From NCBI GenBank assembly GCA_035048485.1, contig CM068584.1:65823179-65887178 (forward strand): a stretch of 64,000 bases of DNA, given 5' to 3'. Source of the DNA: Pteria penguin. Its lineage: Eukaryota; Mollusca; Bivalvia; Pterioida; Pteriidae. Shown piece by piece: positions 63,296 to 64,000 of the stretch. The notes under the pieces were generated by a model. That model made no database searches, had not been told where the DNA came from, and saw nothing but the letters and a program-made list of their open reading frames with translations. Within the stretch, counting starts at the first letter, position 1; each line of letters starts with the position of its first letter. The position numbers were made by a program, and so were the translations under genes.

Positions 63296-63860
63296 AATGT
63301 GATTTTTATGAGCCCCTCTTCCCAATGAAGAAGGAACATCTGGTATTCGGTTTGTTTGTGACAAAACTTTAATTGCCAATTTGGCCATAATGTTTCAACC
63401 ATTACAGGTAGACTTCATATTAGATATGCATAACTCTACTAATGATACCCTTTCAGGTAATGCCAGTGGCGGCAAGCCCATGGTCATGTTGCAGACTGAT
63501 GAAGTACTGCAAAGAGAAGGGGGCATCAACAGTCGGGTCATCTGCGACACCAATTTCGGTGAAGTGCTAGCAGGTAGGGGCTTCTACATTTATTTTCAGT
63601 TCTATAATCTGCTTGAATGTGATTTTTATGAGCCCCACTTCTGAATGAAGGAGGAACATCTGGTGTGTGGTTTGTTTGTGACAAAACTTCAATTGCCAAT
63701 TTGGCCATAACGTTTCAACCATTACAGGTAGACTTCATATTAGATATGCATAACTCTACTAATGAAATCCTTTCAGGTAATGCCAGTGGCGGCTAGTAAG
63801 TAAGGGCTTCTACATGTATTTTCAGTTCTATAATCTGCTTGAATGTGATTTTTATGAGCC
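63296..63860 (+). repeat. Tandem duplication, about 317 and 248 bp, containing an exon
   Basis: Copies start GAATGTGATTTTTATGAGCC at about 63296 and 63614, and the start recurs again at 63840. The second copy lacks about 100 bp found in the first, which is nearly all of the 117-nt exon. The deletion runs from GTGGCGGC to the exon end. Confidence 0.85.
63457..63573 (+). CDS. 117-nt exon of an unrecognised gene
   Basis: After CCCTTTCAG and before the donor GTAGGG, the frame is open in phase 1 at both ends. It encodes GNASGGKPMVMLQTDEV, then LQREGGINSRVICDTNFGEVLAG. GC content and codon use are clearly richer than in the flanks. Joined to the acidic exon at 61781-61924 it stays in frame. A longer version starting at an alternative acceptor (63408) would begin VDFILDMHNST, but its phase 0 does not fit that upstream exon. 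I recognise no domain. The second tandem copy has lost this exon. The last bases of the window (CTCTTTCAG) may be the acceptor of the next exon. Confidence 0.5.
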
Positions 63861-64000
63861 CCACTATAGCAACCCTGGTTTACCCCGCCATCGCATCGGA
63901 AAATACGCAAATTCCATACCACATGTTGATTAAATCTTCATAACACACTAATTTTAAGACCGAATCCATAATGTTGTATACCATTGAATTCTCTTTCAGA

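Noticed and set aside
63408..63573. VDFILDMHNST as an aspartoacylase-like zinc site
   Set aside because: The DxHNST pattern is reminiscent, but the following residues do not fit, and the alternative phase-1 acceptor fits the upstream exon better.

Overview
The window is AT-rich, intron-rich animal DNA and contains no long ORFs. It has abundant microsatellites, long homopolymer runs, degraded transposons and several dispersed repeat families. The repeats resemble ones I recall from bivalve molluscs: the GACCTTGACCTTGAAG family, the ACCAGGTGCCCGG family, and a tRNA-derived SINE with a mollusc-like core. The one gene family I can rebuild also resembles Cys-rich membrane proteins I remember as abundant in oysters and mussels. 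I therefore read it as a bivalve chromosome segment. The species is not determinable, and the assignment rests on memory rather than a search.

The main content is a family of small receptor-like type I membrane proteins split over short exons joined by phase-1 introns. The clearest member lies on the minus strand between 30214 and 25166. Its six exons join without a stop into a 303-residue protein: signal peptide, a two-exon Cys module, a Ser/Thr stalk, a transmembrane helix split by an intron, and a 114-residue tail with tyrosine motifs. A more distant paralog lies on the minus strand at 14056-11980; its last exon is not resolved. Two tandem plus-strand copies (about 47.5-50.85 kb and 50.85-56 kb) are inverted relative to the 25-31 kb gene. 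The first keeps one exon and has lost its signal-peptide region. The second keeps exons 1-3 and may end in an unusual fourth exon. Orphan tail-like exons with tyrosine motifs lie at 44.1 kb (minus), 37.6 kb (plus, fragment) and 47.3 kb (minus). A set of three related mini-exons lies at 5.4, 6.8 and 7.4 kb (minus).

Layout: 0-1 kb, dead Tc1-like transposase; 1-8 kb, repeats, a 0.5 kb foldback, a TIR element and the mini-exons; 9.7-10.2 kb, 3' end of a retroelement; 11.2-11.7 kb, a recent 156-bp triplication; 12-14 kb, paralog 1; 16 kb, an ORF with a 2A-like motif; 20-21 kb, inverted dispersed repeats; 25-31 kb, the intact gene; 31-40 kb, SINEs, satellites and a second retroelement 3' end; 40.7-43.6 kb, a TIR element with palindromic ends; 46 kb, another dispersed repeat; 47.5-56 kb, the duplicated family units with an internally deleted hAT-like insertion; 58-64 kb, a long GT microsatellite, repeats with the motif TGTAGTGGGAT, and two phase-compatible plus-strand exons of an unrecognised gene.

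The shared module, shared intron phases, duplication and varied tails would fit a fast-evolving surface-receptor family. Any immune or recognition role is inference.
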